DNA from: Chloroflexota bacterium
GTDB lineage: Bacteria; Chloroflexota; Anaerolineae; 4572-78; J111
Direction of reading: 5' to 3'
Assembly: GCA_016860845.1 (NCBI GenBank)
Contig: BOKF01000027.1
Coordinates: 1 to 64,000 of the forward strand
DNA length: 64,000 bases
Position numbers and translations under genes: made by a program. Below are positions 61,927 through 64,000 of this stretch, one piece after another; the first letter of the stretch is position 1; every line of letters begins with the position of its first letter. The notes beneath the pieces were generated by a model, which had not been told where the DNA came from, did no database searches, and was given only the letters and a program-made list of their open reading frames with translations.

Positions 61927-61977
61927 ATGCGAATTATCACTCGAAAGCGGCTTAATGAGTTTGCCGAAGATGTCTAA
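61927..61977 (+). pseudogene. HigB-type toxin relic (N-terminal 16 codons)
   Basis: The frame reads MRIITRKRLNEFAED, the usual beginning of HigB mRNA-interferase toxins, then ends at a stop after one more residue. The rest of the toxin is gone. The antitoxin-like frame begins inside it. Confidence 0.6.
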
Positions 61978-62200
61978 TCAAGGTATTGAGCAGGTAATGG
62001 AGGTCTGGCCTTTAATTTCCAACTTCATTTTTGTACCTCATACGGAGGCAGAGTATAACCAAGTTGTCGCTTTATTGGATGAACTGATTGACGAAGTGGG
62101 CGAAGATGAAGAACACCCGTTAGCGTCACTCATGGAGCTACTGGGTACACTGATTGAAAAATATGAAGCGGAGCATGTGCCTGAACTAATAACTACCTGA
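61955..62200 (+). CDS. HigA-type antitoxin N-terminal fragment
   Basis: This 81-residue acidic protein (FVPHTEAEYNQVVALLDELID, LLGTLIEKYEAEHVPE) matches the N-terminal portion of HigA/COG5499 antitoxins. The C-terminal helix-turn-helix needed for DNA binding is absent. With the HigB relic it forms a decayed higBA locus. Whether the fragment is still translated is unknown. Confidence 0.6.
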   Translation: MSLPKMSNQGIEQVMEVWPLISNFIFVPHTEAEYNQVVALLDELIDEVGEDEEHPLASLMELLGTLIEKYEAEHVPELITT

Positions 62201-62236
62201 CTCTGAGGCCAAATTAGTCGCATCCCATTCGTGTTT

Positions 62237-63430
62237 TTACCAAACCCGGCAGATAAGCCCCTTGAGATATTCGGACTCGGGGTAAGTCAACAAAACGGGG
62301 TGATCGGAACTTTGGGAGAGGCGCTCGATAATCTGGACATGCCGGCCGGCGTCTACGGCTGCGCCAAACAGCACCTTTTGAAACAGGTCGGCGCTGACCG
62401 CGCCGGAGCAAGAGAAGCTAATCAGGATCCCGCCGGGTTTGAGAAGTTTCATCGCCAGCAGATTAATATCTTTGTAGCCCTGGGTCGCTTTTTCGACGTG
62501 GCGCTTGCTGTGGGCAAATTTGGGCGGGTCCAAAATGATGGCATCAAATTTCCAACTGTTATCACGATAGGCCCGCATAATTTCAAACACGTCAGCTACG
62601 GCATAAATATCTTCCCGGTCGCCAAAACCGTTGCGGCGCATGTTCCGCTCGGCGATTTGCAGGGCGCGCTCCGAGGAGTCAACGTTCATAATGCGTTTGG
62701 CCCCGGCATAGGCGGCGTAGACCGAAAAGCCGCCGGTATAGGCAAACGCATTTAATATTTCCTTGTTGAATAAGTACTTGCTGACCTTCTGCCGGTTTTC
62801 GCGCTGGTCAAGGTAGAAGCCCGTTTTCTGGCCCAGCTTAATATCCACCAAAAAGGTGTGCCCATTCTCCATAATCTCAATCATATCCGGGGGAATCTCG
62901 CCCCAGACCGGGCCGGTTACGGACACCAGCCCCTCTTTTTCCCGCGCTTCGCCCTCACTACGGTCATAAATGCCTTGCGGCGCGACCAGATCAACTAAAA
63001 TATCCAAAATGACCTGGCGGTACCGCTCGACGGCCAGGGATAAGAACTGGACCACCAGCCAGGTGCCGTATTGATCGGCAATAAAGCCGGGCACACCGTC
63101 GGCCTCGGAGTAAACCAGGCGAAAGGCGTCCGTATCCGGCGCTTCAAGCAGGGTCTGGCGGCCGGCAATGGCCCGGCGCAGACGCCGCCGCCAAAAATCT
63201 TCGTCTATGGCATCGTTGGGATTCCAGGTGAGCAGGCGCACCTGGATTTGGGATTTGTCGTTATAAATGCCCCGCCCGACAAACCGGGCCTTGCTGTTCC
63301 ACACATCCACCACATCCCCGTTGGCCGGATTCCCTTCGACGCGGGCGATGGCCCCGGAAAAAATCCAGGGATGGCGGTTGACAACGGATTTTTCGCGTCC
63401 TTGTTTGAGGATGACTTGGGAGGTAATCAT
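62237..63430 (-). CDS. rlmI: 23S rRNA m5C methyltransferase (RlmI family)
   Basis: RlmI methylates C1962 of 23S rRNA. This 397-residue protein has an N-terminal PUA domain (NRHPWIFSGAIARVEG), a central EEHEE-type region, and a SAM domain with LNAFAYTGGFSVYAA, DAIILDPPKFA and a catalytic Cys in SFSCSGAV. The length is normal for the family. Nothing suggests an operon. Confidence 0.93.
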   Translation of the reverse strand: MITSQVILKQGREKSVVNRHPWIFSGAIARVEGNPANGDVVDVWNSKARFVGRGIYNDKSQIQVRLLTWNPNDAIDEDFWRRRLRRAIAGRQTLLEAPDTDAFRLVYSEADGVPGFIADQYGTWLVVQFLSLAVERYRQVILDILVDLVAPQGIYDRSEGEAREKEGLVSVTGPVWGEIPPDMIEIMENGHTFLVDIKLGQKTGFYLDQRENRQKVSKYLFNKEILNAFAYTGGFSVYAAYAGAKRIMNVDSSERALQIAERNMRRNGFGDREDIYAVADVFEIMRAYRDNSWKFDAIILDPPKFAHSKRHVEKATQGYKDINLLAMKLLKPGGILISFSCSGAVSADLFQKVLFGAAVDAGRHVQIIERLSQSSDHPVLLTYPESEYLKGLICRVW

Positions 63431-63901
63431 GGTAGGCCCCTCGCTGGGTTCGTGAGTAACGGATGCCGCAGAACATCCGCCTACAAGATTTTGGACTGTA
63501 TTCAGGCTTTAACTAGCCTTAAACTTTCACTTTATTGTACCACAGAGTACGGGAGGGTAAAGTTTTCTGGATGCTTTTCTGACTCTCTGATCATTATTCA
63601 ACCTATTATTAGAGGGGGCCTCATCTGAGCAAAGCTTTCCGCAAACTTTTTAGTCCGGACTAAATAATTGCAACTCGAATAATACTGAAATGAAATTGAA
63701 AGGTTACTGAGTGCCTTTTTGTGTTATAATTGTCTTCGTTGCCACGATTTTAACTTTTTCTTCAAACTCTTACCTTCCTCAATTCCATCCTCTCTACCCA
63801 CAACATTTGCCGCCTAAGTCCATCTATCACAAATTTCATTGATTTTGCGCTCATCAAAATGTGTTTGGGAGATTTCTTTCTTCACAAGGGGGATTATTTC
63901 G
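63431..63901. other. Gene-free stretch with possible promoter
   Basis: The 471 bases hold no credible gene. TATAAT at 63725-63730 is a likely -10 for the plus-strand gene at 63902, with only a weak -35 (TTACTG at 63704-63709, 15-base spacer). A palindrome lies at 63649-63664. Confidence 0.45.
63649..63664. promoter_or_regulatory. Perfect 16-bp palindrome
   Basis: TTTAGTCCGGACTAAA is fully self-complementary with no loop, about 60 bases upstream of the candidate -10. This is typical of a dimer-binding operator; no regulator can be named. Confidence 0.4.
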
Positions 63902-64000
63902 ATGAGTGTCCTACAGGTTTCCCTTTTCGGCAGCATGCAAATAGTTCACCACGGCTGGTCAGCCGAGATGAAGGTAACGCATACCGTTCGGGCTTTGCTG
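63902..64000 (+). CDS. Probable SARP/BTAD-type transcriptional activator (partial, cut by window end)
   Basis: The first 33 residues (MSVLQVSLFGSMQIVHHG, then MKVTHTVRALL) resemble the start of BTAD/SARP regulators, in which a strand-rich winged-helix domain begins L.I.LFG.F.V. The frame is open to the window end. The rest of the protein is not visible, so the call is tentative. Confidence 0.5.
   Translation, partial: MSVLQVSLFGSMQIVHHGWSAEMKVTHTVRALL

Overview
The window looks like one contiguous stretch of a mesophilic Chloroflexota (Anaerolineae-like) chromosome. This is an inference from protein character: an archaeal-type isopentenyl phosphate kinase, very large membrane glycosyltransferases with C-terminal beta-sandwich repeats, tandem ParA proteins, an AP-type fused PHP/AlbA_2 protein, frequent GTG/TTG starts and moderate-to-high GC. 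No rRNA or taxonomic marker is present to prove it. Genes are dense on both strands. No complete transposase, prophage, CRISPR array or plasmid origin is visible.

Layout. 0.1-9 kb: primary-type sigma factor (minus), orphan receiver protein, a possible structured RNA, a PHP/AlbA_2 protein, then mogA, a HIT protein, yqeY-like, pgpH, ybeY, dgkA and a tRNA-Lys(CTT) with promoter and terminator. 9-16 kb: a sugar-acid catabolic cluster (YjhG/YagF-type dehydratase, three SDRs, a zinc MDR dehydrogenase, a PLP dehydratase). 16-19 kb: FHA protein, FGE-fold protein and a CcrM-like GANTC methyltransferase. 19-25 kb (minus): YbaK-type editing protein, citramalate synthase, class I FBP aldolase, LeuD, LeuC, i.e. 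a threonine-independent isoleucine/leucine supply. 25-31 kb (minus): TerC under a yybP-ykoY manganese riboswitch with an overlapping terminator, pentapeptide-repeat protein, acylphosphatase, prepilin peptidase, YfhO-like membrane protein. 31-35 kb: ABC exporter pair and an FHA membrane protein. 35-41 kb (minus): CCA-adding-type nucleotidyltransferase, a toxin-antitoxin cluster with a broken BrnT toxin, succinyl-CoA ligase. 41-52 kb: two ParA ATPases, three giant glycosyltransferase-like membrane proteins and an OmpR-type regulator. 52-64 kb: small DUF genes, an APH-type kinase beside an enolase paralogue lacking catalytic residues, a methyltransferase-like membrane protein, DUF4062-like and DUF983 proteins, isopentenyl phosphate kinase, LarB/LarE, MoaC, a MoaD-MoaE fusion, RNase III, a higBA relic, RlmI and the start of a probable SARP/BTAD regulator.

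The feature that ordinary annotation does not explain is a dense family of degenerate short-period tandem repeats (units of 7 bases most often, also 8, 9 and 10). About 30 arrays occur in 64 kb. Between genes they usually occur as inverted pairs that would fold into long hairpins. Inside the three glycosyltransferase-like genes and the YfhO-like gene the same families lie in frame, in hydrophilic loops between membrane segments. Other palindromic elements (a 142-bp MITE-like element, CATTTCGAG- and CATTCTGAG-type repeats, a 16-bp inverted repeat) sit between genes, and a cluster of palindromes marks the break in the BrnT gene.
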